Positions 1-10,082 of a stretch of DNA of 64,000 nucleotides are shown piece after piece. The position numbers and the translations under genes are program-made. The notes beneath the pieces are model-generated. The model was not told the DNA's origin. It was given only the letters and a program-made list of their open reading frames with translations, and searched no databases. How positions within the stretch are numbered: position 1 is the first letter of the stretch; the number at the start of each line of letters is the position of its first letter. Origin of the DNA: Bacteroidales bacterium (GTDB lineage: Bacteria > Bacteroidota > Bacteroidia > Bacteroidales > UBA932); NCBI GenBank assembly GCA_017634595.1, contig JAGBNC010000019.1, forward strand, positions 62,001 to 126,000, given 5' to 3'.

Positions 1-1118
1 TCCGGCGTGCCATCAGACCAATCCTGGTCTTTCCAGCCCCATACATATCCGTAGCCGCGAGCGTTGAATTCATTCACGAGATCTGCGAGTCCTTCGGTAC
101 CAAAGATGTTGGGTGCGGCATTGGTGTCGGCTTCATTGTTTGCAACATCGTTGCCTGCGCTTGCTGCACTAGACCACGGCTCGAGCCACTCGAAGTCATC
201 CTTGAAATAGATAAGCTGGTCAAGTCCGTTATCTGTTGCTTTGGTCACGATCATAGTGACCTTAGATGCGTTTGTGGCTACGACGTAGCCTTCAAACATT
301 GCCTTGTGGCCGGTCAGAGCTCCAAGATCGACTTCTGAGCCGGAGGCTGCCACAGTCTTGGATGCACCTTCAACGCTGAGCGATGAACCGTCCCAGATGC
401 CAGATACGGTCGCATATTCAGGTGCGCTGGCCTCAAATGAATCAAGAGTTGCATTCAGGTCTTTAGCAGCAGGATAGCTGACATCGCTGTGTGATGTGAT
501 CTGGAAGTCTTCGATCTCATCTACGACAGGCTGCCCGCCATCAGAGCCCTTGACGCCGCGGAAACTCAAAATGTCTCCGGCCTTGACAGCCTGCTTGAGG
601 GCAAGCTTGATGGTTGTACTTCCGTCTGAGAGTATGACGGTCTTGCCGTCAGTCGCCATGACTTGGGCGCCGCTTATATTTACGAAATTACCGTCTTTGA
701 CGGAAGCGAGCGTCGAAATAGTTGCATCAACTGCTCCGCGATATTTGTCACCCTTTTGATATACTGTGACATAAGAGTAGCTGATGAGCTTGGCTCCATG
801 GAAAGTAATGGTATCGCGGCGGGGGAGAAGGATTCCCGACCCGTCTTTATTGTCGGCAGCGCTGATGCTGACGCCCTCTGTAGTGCCCGAACCGCTGTTA
901 GGTGTGACCGTGATCCATTCAGGACCATCAGCTTTCCAGTCACCGTCAGCATAGACTGTGATGACTGCCGGGGCTGCACCTGTGGCTTCGAATTCAATGT
1001 AATTGGATTCCGCTATTACAGCTTTGGCCTCTGGGCTCTCTTTGGGCGTGCAAGCGTAAAAAGCCGCCGCACATGAGAGCATCAGACCGCATATAAATAT
1101 GTTGCGTGTAAGTTTCAT
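1..1118 (-). CDS. BACON-domain surface lipoprotein (3' end missing)
   Basis: The frame is open from the ATG at 1118 to the window edge, so about 372 residues are visible and the C-terminus is missing. The N-terminus (MKLTRNIFICGLML...) is a signal peptide ending in a lipobox-like FYAC, then CTPKESPE, an acidic patch usual for surface-exposed Bacteroidota lipoproteins. Residues about 35-125 read like a BACON domain (GDWKADGPEWITVTPNSG). About 130-220 look like an OB-type strand-rich module (KDGNFVNISGAQV, TVILSDGSTTIKL). The visible end (YFKDDFEWLEPW) begins another beta domain. It is the last visible gene of the SusCD operon, 19 bp after susD, where SusE/F-like glycan-binding lipoproteins usually sit. 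The ligand is unknown. The reading frame is certain; the binding role is inferred. Confidence 0.85.
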   Translation of the reverse strand, partial: MKLTRNIFICGLMLSCAAAFYACTPKESPEAKAVIAESNYIEFEATGAAPAVITVYADGDWKADGPEWITVTPNSGSGTTEGVSISAADNKDGSGILLPRRDTITFHGAKLISYSYVTVYQKGDKYRGAVDATISTLASVKDGNFVNISGAQVMATDGKTVILSDGSTTIKLALKQAVKAGDILSFRGVKGSDGGQPVVDEIEDFQITSHSDVSYPAAKDLNATLDSFEASAPEYATVSGIWDGSSLSVEGASKTVAASGSEVDLGALTGHKAMFEGYVVATNASKVTMIVTKATDNGLDQLIYFKDDFEWLEPWSSAASAGNDVANNEADTNAAPNIFGTEGLADLVNEFNARGYGYVWGWKDQDWSDGTP

Positions 1119-1137
1119 ACGGATAAACTTTTAATAA

Positions 1138-3003
1138 CTAAAATGAAAGTCCGTCGTTCCACCCGGGATTCTGGCAGAGCTTCTTGTTGAGAGAACGTTC
1201 ATCGATAGGAACGGGATAGAGGTAATCGCGATCTTCGTCAAACTGAATCTTAATGTTCTGGTAAGGCTCGATATAACCCTTGTCTCCATCGGTCAGGAAT
1301 ATGTCTGTACCGAGCAGGCGGAGATAAGTGGCAGTATTGGCGGCCGGCTTAGGATCTTCTTTGCCGTAGATGCAAATGTCCATTTTACCGTCACCGTCGA
1401 TATCGTACGTGCCCTTGCCGGGGAAGTAGCATCCGATGATCTTCTGCTGATCCAGGCAATGACCGCACTTCCAGCGCATGAGGTCAGCCCAGCGGAATCC
1501 CTCCTGTGCGAGCTCGACAGCGCGCTCACGGCGGATTTCAAGGATGACACCCTTGTTCTCGCCGCTTACGTTGGCATAGCCCCATTCGGCAGAGCTCAGA
1601 TAAGGATCGGGATTGGCGTTTGCCTGGGCAAGATCCATGTGAGGCATGCCGACACGGTCACGCAGCTTGTTGACCGATTTGTCAAGATCAGACTGGGTAA
1701 TGGTTCCGAGTTCTGCCTTGGCTTCGGCAAGCACGAGCATAGCCTCGCCGAGACGGAAGACAGGAAGGTCGTTGTACGACTTGTCAAACTTGTCATTTGA
1801 GGAGTTATTCTTCTCCATGACGAATTTAGCCATCTGATAACCGGTGAGCGTAATGTCCATGTCAACGCCTTCCTTGGCGGAAGAGTACTTGTAACTTGTA
1901 CCGGACATCTCGAGACGAGAATAACCAGGGATCCTGATGGTCTGCCCAAGGCGAGGATCACGATCTTTGACCTCATCTGCATATTGCATGGTCTCCCAGC
2001 CGGCCTTGTCAGTGAAACGTGAACCATCCTTCATCAGATATGCATTAACGAACTTCTTGGTGAGGCTTATACGTCCCTGCGAATTCATAAGTGCGGATGC
2101 GGTTGCATTGTGCATAAGCTCAAGACCATAGTCGAAGTTGATGGCAAGGATGTACTCATCTTTATTGGCATCGTAGGCCGAGAACAGGACTGCATAATCC
2201 AGATCAGGCTTTCCGGTGGAATAGAGCTTGAAAGGTCCCTTGTCGATTAGTTCTTCGGCGGCAGCAGCCGACTGCTCCAGATACCATTTCCAGTCTTTCC
2301 AGCCGTCGGTATTCCACTCAGTTCCACTCATGGATGCAAAGTTGCTGTGATACTTGCGGAAAGTGCCTTCGAACAAGCAGAAACGGGCTTTCAATGCGAG
2401 TGCAGCCCACTTGGTCAAGCGGTAGTGGAGGCCATTGCTGTAAGAAGAAGGAAGGTTGTCGATAGCGAAATCGATGTCGGCAATCATGTTCTGCATGACT
2501 TCTTCCCTGGAATTCCTGGGACCGAACAGTACCGTGGAATCGTTTGAGGGGAGTTCATAGTCGGACCATGGAACATCTCCGAACCGCATTACTTTATCAA
2601 AATATATATAAGCACGGAAGAAACGGCACACGGCTCCATACTGCAGTTTTGCGTTAGGATCTTCGCAGTTGGTTTCCATGTATGCGAGCGCGGTGTTGAG
2701 TTTGCGAAGGTCGCCCCAGCTCCATCCGCCACCTGAATTAGGTACCTGGCGGTTGGTGCCGCCGCGAATGAGGTTGGAAGGATTGGCTTTGATGTACTGG
2801 TCACTCTGCTCATCATAAGGTGCCTTCGGCAACAGGTTGTTGTAGAGGGAGTTCGTGAAGAGCTGGAGCTCTGTAGCGGACTTGAAATAAGTCTCGGGAC
2901 TCATTTTTGACAGAGGATACTTGTCAAGCCAGTCTTCGCAGGATGTCAGGCCCAGCAGGGCGACAGCCAAAAGGACGATATATTTTTTCATACTGTCTTT
3001 CAT
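1138..3003 (-). CDS. SusD/RagB family nutrient-binding lipoprotein
   Basis: This 621-residue protein starts with a lipoprotein signal (MKKYIVLLAVALLGLTSC) followed by EDWLDKYP, the standard SusD opening. The two halves match SusD_N (about 25-230, four-TPR scaffold) and the C-terminal SusD domain (about 300-620, with RRERAVELAQEGFRWADLMRW). SusD proteins sit on the cell surface as a lid over the SusC barrel and bind the oligomer to be imported. It lies 20 bp downstream of susC in the same operon. A second ATG at 2991 gives a more typical signal peptide and may be the real start. No substrate can be read from the sequence. Confidence 0.96.
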   Translation of the reverse strand: MKDSMKKYIVLLAVALLGLTSCEDWLDKYPLSKMSPETYFKSATELQLFTNSLYNNLLPKAPYDEQSDQYIKANPSNLIRGGTNRQVPNSGGGWSWGDLRKLNTALAYMETNCEDPNAKLQYGAVCRFFRAYIYFDKVMRFGDVPWSDYELPSNDSTVLFGPRNSREEVMQNMIADIDFAIDNLPSSYSNGLHYRLTKWAALALKARFCLFEGTFRKYHSNFASMSGTEWNTDGWKDWKWYLEQSAAAAEELIDKGPFKLYSTGKPDLDYAVLFSAYDANKDEYILAINFDYGLELMHNATASALMNSQGRISLTKKFVNAYLMKDGSRFTDKAGWETMQYADEVKDRDPRLGQTIRIPGYSRLEMSGTSYKYSSAKEGVDMDITLTGYQMAKFVMEKNNSSNDKFDKSYNDLPVFRLGEAMLVLAEAKAELGTITQSDLDKSVNKLRDRVGMPHMDLAQANANPDPYLSSAEWGYANVSGENKGVILEIRRERAVELAQEGFRWADLMRWKCGHCLDQQKIIGCYFPGKGTYDIDGDGKMDICIYGKEDPKPAANTATYLRLLGTDIFLTDGDKGYIEPYQNIKIQFDEDRDYLYPVPIDERSLNKKLCQNPGWNDGLSF

Positions 3004-3023
3004 TTAAATAGTCTCCTCAAATA

Positions 3024-6000
3024 TTAGAAAGTAATATCGATACCGAACATAAATGACTTCTGCCAAGGGTAGAAGGAACGGTTGAAGTTGTTGCTGCTAC
3101 GGTTGAAAGCCGCTTCAGGATCGATGTAATTAGAGTGCTTCTTGAGCGGAGACCAGTAAGCAAGGTTCTCTCCGCTGAAATAGACGCGGAACTTCTCGAG
3201 ACCGATCTTCCTCGTAAGCTTCTGAGGTACGGTGTAACCGATGGAGAGGTTCTTCAGACGCAGATACCTGACATTCTGCAGGTAACGTGTGTTGGCATAG
3301 TGCAGCTGGCCCTTGCCGTTGTATGCATAATATGCAACGGCGCGGGGGAAGTATGCATCGGTATTGTCATAATCCCAGCACTGGTGGATAAAGCCCTTAG
3401 GCAGGTATGATGTCATAGGCTGCGAGAAAGGACCCCAGAAAGCGAAGGAATAAGGGGAAGGATACCAGTAGTGGTTACCTGTACCCTGGAAGAAAATGGA
3501 AGCATCGAACCCGAGGAAGTCAATGCCGAGGGTCAAACCGTAGTTTAGGCTCGGCAGGCTGTTACCGATAATCTTGCGGTCGCCAGGCTCGTCGGCAGAA
3601 TTGGCGCCGATGCCTATGATGCCGTCGGGCTCATCGGAAATGATGTTGCCATCCTCGTCACGTGTGACCTTACCGCCGATGTCTTTGTACTTAAGGTCGC
3701 CGGCTTTCCAGATGCCGTTGGGAACTTTTCCAACTACATAGGACAGGTCGATATTCTTTGCGTATTCGGCAGCCTCTTCATCTGTCTGGAAGAGGTCGTC
3801 GGCTACGAAGCCCCAGATTTCACCTATACGCATTCCTACATAGTAGTCTTTGGCGAAGGTGTTGTTCTTGTTGTCGTAGCGTGTGATGTGGGAATCGTAG
3901 TCACTCAGCGTACCGCGTATGCTGTAGCCGAACGGATGGCCTCCCAGGTCAAACTGGTCTCTCCAGCTGAGCGACAGTTCATAACCGCGTGTACGAAGGT
4001 CTGCCGTGTTCTGCTTGGGCGGATCGGCACCGTACAAGTTAGGCAGGGCCACACCATCGGTCAACATGTTCTTGGTGTCACGGATATACGCTTCTGCCGT
4101 GAATTCCAACCTGTTGTTGAACATTGCGGCATCAAGACCGACATTCCATTGTTCGGATGTCTCCCAAGTCAGGTCTCCTGCATTAGGAGCGGTAACGTTG
4201 GCATATTTAGCGACAGTCGAAGACTCGCCGAAGCTGAAATGTGCGAAGTCGTTGACATTGATGGACCTGATATACAGGTAGTTTGACACATTCTGGTTTC
4301 CCAGTGTACCAAATGAAGCACGAAGTTTGAGATTGTTGACTGTACTCTTGAGCGGTTTGAAGAAAGGCTCTTCGGAAATACGCCATCCGGCGGAAACAGA
4401 TGGGAAGAAGCCCCAGCGGTGACCTCTCGCAAAGCGTGAAGTACCATCATAGCGCCCGGACACTTCAAGAAGGTAACGTCCTTTATAGTCATAATTGGCG
4501 CGCCCGAAGAATCCGAGCAATGCATATTCACTCTGTCCGCCGCTGACTGACATAACAGTCGAACCGTCCGGAGCAGCACCCACGAGGTCGAAGTCGCTGA
4601 GGTCTTCGCTGAGCAGGTAAAGGCCCTCGCCGGCAACGGTCTTGCTGTGCTGGGTCTCATAATTACCACCAGCCATCACCGTAACATGGTGACTGTCACC
4701 AAAGGTGTTTTCATAGGTCCCGTAGAGGTTGGCGGAATAGTAATTATAGGTATTGATAGATTCAGTCAGGTGATCCTGACCTGCACCAGAATCATAATAC
4801 TGCATATCAGTATCAGGATACTGGCGGTAAGGCATCTTGACACGGCGGTTCGTGTCCCTGTTCTGATGCAGACGATAAGTGAAGTTACCGATGATCTGGA
4901 AATGCTTGACGGGCTTGATGGTCAGCTCGGTGGTGTTTGCAAAATCGCTTCTGCGCTCTAAGTTAGTATCCTTTGCCTCTCCAAAAACGATGTGACGTCC
5001 GTTGCCGACGGCATAGCTTCCGTGGAGAACGCCCGATGGCGGCAGGTAAAGCCAGCTTCCGTCAGGGTTTTTCATCGGGAAAATAGGGAGGGCGTGCGCA
5101 GCACTGTAAGCGATAGCGTTCTGGATAGAATCGACACCGACATAGTCGTACACAGAGCTGTAGAACGATGTGTTGTTGCTCAAGCGCAAGTACTTATTGA
5201 TGTCGAAATCAATCTTGGAACGGAAATTAATCTTCTGGAAAACATCAGGACGCTGCTTGATGATACCGGTCTGCTTGTCGAAACCGCCGGAGATAAAGTA
5301 GCGTGTGCTTTTGTTGCCTCCGGATATGGAGACATTGTGTTGCTGGACAGGGTGCTGGTCATTGAACAGACCATGCCACCAGTCATTATTACCATAGTAA
5401 ACCCACTGGTCTCTGCCGCCTCTGGTTTCGCGTACCACCCAAGGCCTTTCAGGATTCTCGGTCTTGTCGTTGACACGGGCGAGGAGCTGCATCATGTCTG
5501 CGTCGTTGTAGAGTACATAGTTGGAGCCCTCGGAAGCCATACGGAACTTGTTGATGGTGTACACGGACCAATATCCAGTGGTCTCATAGTCGGTAGATGT
5601 CGTAGGCTGTTCCCAACCGAAGCGGCCACTGTAACGGACTGTGGATTTACCGTCGGTCTGTGCTCCCTTCTTTGTCGTCACCAGGATTACACCGAATGCA
5701 GCACGTGCTCCATAGACAGCGGCTGCCGCGGCATCCTTGATAACAGAAATGGACTCAACATCATTGGGGTTGACCCTGTTGATATTGCCTACAGCACCGT
5801 CTATGAGGACCAGGGGTTCGGCACCGTTGATGGAGGTAAAGCCTCGAATGTTCAGGGAGCCGGTTGCACCAGGGTTACCTGCCGATGTGGTGATGTTAAG
5901 GCCGGGGACCGAACCTTGCAGCATTGCGGATAGGGAATGGGCGGAACGATTCTCCAGTTCCTTAGCCTCAACAGCTGTTACGGCTCCGGTCAGATTGACC

Positions 6001-6350
6001 TTCTTTTGGGTACCATAACCTATAACGACAGTCTCCTGCAGGAGCATGTCGTCTTCAGCCATGGTCACGTTCAAGACATCTTGCCCAGCCGGAAGCGTCA
6101 AGTTTTGTGTCGCATATCCGAGGCTGGAGAATACGAGGACGACGTCGCGGGCTGGAATACTGAGCGAAAAACTACCGTCATCGCTGGTGATTGTCCCGTT
6201 CGTTGTCCCTTCCTGAACGACGCCGACACCAGGCAGCGGCTGCTGCGTGGAATCGAGCACCTTTCCGGAAACCGTGCGGTTCTGCGCCATCAAGCATATA
6301 CTTGACAGCAGCATGAGTGCCGCGACGGTACACGATTTTAGAATTCTCAT
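3024..6350 (-). CDS. SusC/RagA family TonB-linked outer membrane transporter
   Basis: This 1108-residue protein has a signal peptide ending at MAQN and a carboxypeptidase-regulatory-like domain (about 24-100, SGKVLDSTQQPLPGVGV). The TonB box/plug region follows (ETVVIGYGTQKKVNLTGAV, about 106-125; RGFTSINGAEPLVLIDG, the SusC signature), then a long beta-barrel with a terminal Phe (FGIDITF). It imports an oligomeric ligand across the outer membrane with TonB energy, paired with the SusD encoded 20 bp downstream. The gene follows the phosphoesterase gene by 36 bp. The operon shows no glycoside hydrolase inside the window, so the substrate class stays open. Confidence 0.97.
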   Translation of the reverse strand: MRILKSCTVAALMLLSSICLMAQNRTVSGKVLDSTQQPLPGVGVVQEGTTNGTITSDDGSFSLSIPARDVVLVFSSLGYATQNLTLPAGQDVLNVTMAEDDMLLQETVVIGYGTQKKVNLTGAVTAVEAKELENRSAHSLSAMLQGSVPGLNITTSAGNPGATGSLNIRGFTSINGAEPLVLIDGAVGNINRVNPNDVESISVIKDAAAAAVYGARAAFGVILVTTKKGAQTDGKSTVRYSGRFGWEQPTTSTDYETTGYWSVYTINKFRMASEGSNYVLYNDADMMQLLARVNDKTENPERPWVVRETRGGRDQWVYYGNNDWWHGLFNDQHPVQQHNVSISGGNKSTRYFISGGFDKQTGIIKQRPDVFQKINFRSKIDFDINKYLRLSNNTSFYSSVYDYVGVDSIQNAIAYSAAHALPIFPMKNPDGSWLYLPPSGVLHGSYAVGNGRHIVFGEAKDTNLERRSDFANTTELTIKPVKHFQIIGNFTYRLHQNRDTNRRVKMPYRQYPDTDMQYYDSGAGQDHLTESINTYNYYSANLYGTYENTFGDSHHVTVMAGGNYETQHSKTVAGEGLYLLSEDLSDFDLVGAAPDGSTVMSVSGGQSEYALLGFFGRANYDYKGRYLLEVSGRYDGTSRFARGHRWGFFPSVSAGWRISEEPFFKPLKSTVNNLKLRASFGTLGNQNVSNYLYIRSINVNDFAHFSFGESSTVAKYANVTAPNAGDLTWETSEQWNVGLDAAMFNNRLEFTAEAYIRDTKNMLTDGVALPNLYGADPPKQNTADLRTRGYELSLSWRDQFDLGGHPFGYSIRGTLSDYDSHITRYDNKNNTFAKDYYVGMRIGEIWGFVADDLFQTDEEAAEYAKNIDLSYVVGKVPNGIWKAGDLKYKDIGGKVTRDEDGNIISDEPDGIIGIGANSADEPGDRKIIGNSLPSLNYGLTLGIDFLGFDASIFFQGTGNHYWYPSPYSFAFWGPFSQPMTSYLPKGFIHQCWDYDNTDAYFPRAVAYYAYNGKGQLHYANTRYLQNVRYLRLKNLSIGYTVPQKLTRKIGLEKFRVYFSGENLAYWSPLKKHSNYIDPEAAFNRSSNNFNRSFYPWQKSFMFGIDITF

Positions 6351-6386
6351 GATTGTTTTGGTTAGTTGGTTAGTTTGAAATAAATG

Positions 6387-8354
6387 TTATTTGTTTTTAT
6401 AATCGCTGATTGCAAGAGCTTTGGGACGTTTCATAGTCTCCGTGTAGGTCTTGCCGTTCCTGTCGGTAACTTTGATTGTTACTGTTGAATTAGCAGCAGA
6501 GGCTCTGGCCTGGAAGAAATGGCACCATGAGGATGTGAGAAAACTTGGTGTCGAATTGGCCGAAGCAGATTTGCATCTGGGTGCACTGAGGGCCACTACA
6601 TGGAGAGGGTCGTAGGTAGCAACGGGAGTAAGCTCAAGTTCATGGCCGTTTTCGCTGATGCTGACCTTCCAGTCTTGGTCATAGTCCCATACATTTACCA
6701 AAATTGTGTTTGTCGGGAAGGACTGAACTGCATTGACAAATCTTGCGAAGTCTTTGTGCCCACCGCCTAGTGAGCTGGTTATGTATTCTTTGACTTTGTT
6801 CATGTCGTAGGCGCGGAACTGATAGTCGGAGTCATGGCCTGCAGCGCGGTAAGTCTGGGTGAATGACGTTCCGTTAAAGCTCCAAATCCCGAATCCGCCC
6901 GGTGCTCCGTCCTGTGAAAGGTGTATTCCGGGAGTAATATGGCCAGACCACCACCAAGATGCGCAAACGGCACCAGAGTTATGTTCGGAGAACAGATCAG
7001 AATGCTTCCTGTTGAAAATATTATGAGTATGTCCGCTGAGGAAGTGTACATTGTGGCTTGACACGGCAGCGAGAAAATCCTTCATGTTGGCCTCGCCGGC
7101 ATCGTTGGCGCCATTAAGATAATTGTCGTTCCAGCCTGTCGCGCCGGAAGGGTTGGACACTGGTGCGTGGGATGTTATGAATACAGGGGTGGATTTATCG
7201 ACATAGGATAGATCCTTGACCAGCCATGCCATCTGCTCGGCAGTATAATTGCGTTTGTAGTGGCTCCTCAAGTCCGCACCTGTACCTACATCGTTGTAGT
7301 CGATGTTGTCCATGACTACGAAATGTATCTTGCCGATATTGAAGGAATAGAACGTCGGTGCGATGTCTCTGGTATAGTGGAAAGCTTTGTTGTAATCTCC
7401 GACGGAATTCATGTCGTTGTCATGATTTCCCATTGTGTGGAAAAAGGAGATGTTCTTGAAGTTGCTGTCCATGGTAGAAAGATACTGGGGGAATTCGTAA
7501 CTGTTGCTGTACCAGTACAGATCCCAGGTCATATCTCCTAGTGTCATGACGTAGCTCGGTCCGGAAACTCCGTTTATGCATGAATTCAAAGTGCGGGCGA
7601 ATTCGTTGAATTGCTTGATGTCTTCTGTGCGATTTGCAAGATGCATGTCGCCGAGCACGAAGAGGGTAAAATTATCATTGTCGGTCTTAATGAGCTCGAA
7701 GTCTCTTCTTTCCGCTACCGACGTGCCCTCGTCAAGCGTGGCGTGGATATGGGGCAGGACGCCTTGCGCGGGGGCTTCATATCCAGAGGGCAATACCATA
7801 AAGACGTACTTCCATTTCTTCTTGGACTGCATCTGATATATGCCATTTGCATTTGTCCGCACAAAGATGTCACCATCTGACAGCAGTACTCCCGGAACTC
7901 CCTTGCCGTTGCATTCTACTATGCCGTACACGTTGGTGCCCGCTTCTGGTTCAATTGTGAGGGCCTTCAGGATGCTGATCTGCGTCTGGCCCACATAATA
8001 ATTGAGTCCGTCACGTCTGATGTACACCTTGAAGTTGCCACCAAGCAAGTCCTCGGGCAGAGAGAACTCAAGCGAACTGCCTTCCTCGATTGACAGGATG
8101 GGGCAATTGAAGTCCATATTAGCTGAAGAGCGCAAAAGCACCACGTCAGTTGTCTTGACATTTGTCTTGCCTCTCAAGATGAGCTGTACGGTTTTTCCTT
8201 CTTCAACCTCTATCTGTGAAGGAACTGAAATATTGGACGCAATTATCTTGTCCTCAGGTTTTTCTGGTCCTGTAGTGTTATTGTTGTCGCAGGAAACACT
8301 TAATGCGTTAGCGGTCAGAATAGCCACAATGGCTAATACATGGGTTAGTTTCAT
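6387..8354 (-). CDS. Lipoprotein calcineurin-like phosphoesterase
   Basis: The 655-residue product has a lipoprotein signal (ANALSVSC at about residue 22). An N-terminal strand-rich part follows, including a prealbumin/carboxypeptidase-regulatory-like stretch (YGIVECNGKGVPGVLLSDGD, about 145-200). The metallophosphatase core spans about 225-480 with all expected metal motifs: GDMHL, GDMTWD, GNHDND, SHAP and GHTHN. A C-terminal beta domain (about 490-650) matches the MetallophosC type of these Bacteroidota enzymes. It should be a two-metal phosphoester hydrolase facing the periplasm or cell surface. As first gene of the SusCD operon, it hints at a phosphorylated ligand, though that is inference. 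Confidence 0.92.
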   Translation of the reverse strand: MKLTHVLAIVAILTANALSVSCDNNNTTGPEKPEDKIIASNISVPSQIEVEEGKTVQLILRGKTNVKTTDVVLLRSSANMDFNCPILSIEEGSSLEFSLPEDLLGGNFKVYIRRDGLNYYVGQTQISILKALTIEPEAGTNVYGIVECNGKGVPGVLLSDGDIFVRTNANGIYQMQSKKKWKYVFMVLPSGYEAPAQGVLPHIHATLDEGTSVAERRDFELIKTDNDNFTLFVLGDMHLANRTEDIKQFNEFARTLNSCINGVSGPSYVMTLGDMTWDLYWYSNSYEFPQYLSTMDSNFKNISFFHTMGNHDNDMNSVGDYNKAFHYTRDIAPTFYSFNIGKIHFVVMDNIDYNDVGTGADLRSHYKRNYTAEQMAWLVKDLSYVDKSTPVFITSHAPVSNPSGATGWNDNYLNGANDAGEANMKDFLAAVSSHNVHFLSGHTHNIFNRKHSDLFSEHNSGAVCASWWWSGHITPGIHLSQDGAPGGFGIWSFNGTSFTQTYRAAGHDSDYQFRAYDMNKVKEYITSSLGGGHKDFARFVNAVQSFPTNTILVNVWDYDQDWKVSISENGHELELTPVATYDPLHVVALSAPRCKSASANSTPSFLTSSWCHFFQARASAANSTVTIKVTDRNGKTYTETMKRPKALAISDYKNK

Positions 8355-8382
8355 ATAAAAGTCTCGATTAATATATAGTTTG

Positions 8383-8413
8383 TAAAGTTATTTATTTTTA
8401 AGGTTATCTCCAA
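8383..8413 (-). promoter_or_regulatory. Promoter of the phosphoesterase-susCD operon
   Basis: On the minus strand a TTG at 8413-8411 is followed after 20 nt by TAACTTTA (8390-8383). This differs from the Bacteroidota -7 consensus TAnnTTTG only in the last base. It lies 28 bp upstream of the ATG at 8354. Confidence 0.6.
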
Positions 8414-8477
8414 ATCTTTTGTTGAAAGCGAGCTGCTTATTATGGTGGATTTTCATAAATGTAAATCTGCTGAATTA

Positions 8478-8508
8478 TTGTAAATATCCGAGAAATGCCT
8501 TATTTTTG
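8478..8508 (+). promoter_or_regulatory. Promoter of rny
   Basis: TTG at 8478-8480, a 20-nt spacer and TATTTTTG at 8501-8508 form a full match to the Bacteroidota vegetative promoter (TTG-N19-21-TAnnTTTG). The rny ATG at 8530 is 21 bp downstream of the box, leaving a short AT-rich leader. Confidence 0.8.
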
Positions 8509-8529
8509 TAAGATTAAACTATTATATAT

Positions 8530-10068
8530 ATGTTTTTGTACTATATCCTAGCAGCCATTGCCGGCGCCATTCTAGCTCTGGCAATTTATATAGCGGTAAG
8601 CCGCGCTACGGCAAAAGGCCGTGCAGCCGCCATCATCGAAAAGGCGGAATTAGAGGGGGAGAATATCAAACAGCAGAAAATCCTCCAAGCCAAAGAAAAA
8701 TTTCTTCAGCTCAAAAGCGAGCATGACCAGAAGGTCAATCAGCGCAACAATGAACTTCGCGAGCGTGAAAACAACATCAAGTCACGTGAAAATCAGCTCA
8801 AAGACCAGGCGGCCGAGCTCAACAAACGCCAACACGACCTTGATTCGCAGCGCGGTCAGGTGAATGCGCAGAAGTCTATGCTGGAATCCAAGATGGAAGA
8901 GGCCGAACAGCTTCGTGCCCAGGCCAACCGCCAGCTTGAAACCATTGCCGGCATGAGTGCCCAGGAGGCGAAAAACATGCTCGTCGAGAACATGAAGGCC
9001 GAGGCTCGCACAGAGACCCAGGCTTATATCAATGAGACCATGGACGAGGCTAGGCTGAATGCGGCCAAGGAAGCTAAGCGTATAGTTATTAATACGATAC
9101 AACGTACAGCCACCGAGACGGCCATCGAGAATGCGGTTACTACATTCCCTATTGACAATGATGAGGTGAAGGGGCGCATTATAGGCCGTGAAGGACGCAA
9201 TATCCGTGCTCTGGAGGCCGCTACGGGAGTCGAAATTGTGGTAGACGATACGCCCGACGCCATCCTTATCAGCGCTTTCGATCCGGTACGTCGCGAGGTA
9301 GCCAGACTTTCTCTCCATCAGCTTGTTATAGACGGCCGTATTCATCCGGCCCGCATTGAGGAAGTCGTGGCTAAGGTGAGCAAGCAGCTTGAGGAAGAGA
9401 TTCTCGAGACCGGCAAGCGTACTTGCATCGACCTCGGTATCCACGGACTCAATCTTGAGCTTGTGCGCATGATTGGACGCATGAAGTACCGCAGTTCTTA
9501 CGGGCAGAACCTTCTACAGCACTCGAGGGAAGTCGCCAACATTTGCGCTATAATGGCTTCTGAACTCGGGCTTAATCCCAAGATTGCCAAGCGCGCAGGT
9601 TTGCTCCACGATATAGGCAAGGTCTCGGAAGATGAGCCCGAACTGCCTCACGCCATTCTTGGCGCCCGCCTTGCCGAGCAGTACAAAGAGCGTCCGGAGA
9701 TTGTGAACTGTATCGGTGCACACCACGAAGAAATGGAGATGACCACTATCTACGCTCCTCTCGTGCTCGTGGGTGATGCCATTTCCGGTGCCCGTCCTGG
9801 TGCCCGCCGTGAAGTTATCGAATCTTATATCAAGCGTCTTAAGGGTATGGAAGACCTTGCGGCTTCTTATCCCGGCGTGACCAAGTCATACGCTATCCAG
9901 GCCGGCCGTGAACTCAGGGTTATTGTTGGTGCCGACGAGGTCAGCGATGATCAGGCCGCCCGTCTGTCAACCGATATCGCCCAGCGTATTCAGGATGAGA
10001 TGACTTATCCCGGACAGGTCAAGATAACCGTCATTCGCGAGACACGCAGCGTCGCTATTGCAAAATAG
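8530..10068 (+). CDS. rny: Ribonuclease Y
   Basis: At 512 residues the protein has the size and order of RNase Y. An N-terminal membrane anchor (about 1-25) is followed by a long charged coiled coil (about 35-150), a KH RNA-binding domain with [17 protein letters not shown] (about 215-235), and an HD domain with LLHDIGKV (about 360) plus the IGAHHEE segment. It is a membrane-tethered 5'-end-sensitive endoribonuclease that starts mRNA decay. It is monocistronic, with its own promoter and a terminator at 10095-10133 lying inside the convergent ldt gene. Confidence 0.97.
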   Translation: MFLYYILAAIAGAILALAIYIAVSRATAKGRAAAIIEKAELEGENIKQQKILQAKEKFLQLKSEHDQKVNQRNNELRERENNIKSRENQLKDQAAELNKRQHDLDSQRGQVNAQKSMLESKMEEAEQLRAQANRQLETIAGMSAQEAKNMLVENMKAEARTETQAYINETMDEARLNAAKEAKRIVINTIQRTATETAIENAVTTFPIDNDEVKGRIIGREGRNIRALEAATGVEIVVDDTPDAILISAFDPVRREVARLSLHQLVIDGRIHPARIEEVVAKVSKQLEEEILETGKRTCIDLGIHGLNLELVRMIGRMKYRSSYGQNLLQHSREVANICAIMASELGLNPKIAKRAGLLHDIGKVSEDEPELPHAILGARLAEQYKERPEIVNCIGAHHEEMEMTTIYAPLVLVGDAISGARPGARREVIESYIKRLKGMEDLAASYPGVTKSYAIQAGRELRVIVGADEVSDDQAARLSTDIAQRIQDEMTYPGQVKITVIRETRSVAIAK

Positions 10069-10082
10069 CGGACAGTAATATA

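Noticed and set aside
4992-5933. Open frame of 313 codons on the plus strand inside susC
   Set aside because: It lies fully antisense to a clear SusC gene, has no recognisable domain, and its composition follows the codon pattern of the sense gene.
8782-9444. Open frame of 220 codons antisense to rny
   Set aside because: It overlaps the coiled-coil and KH coding region of rny, which is unambiguous.
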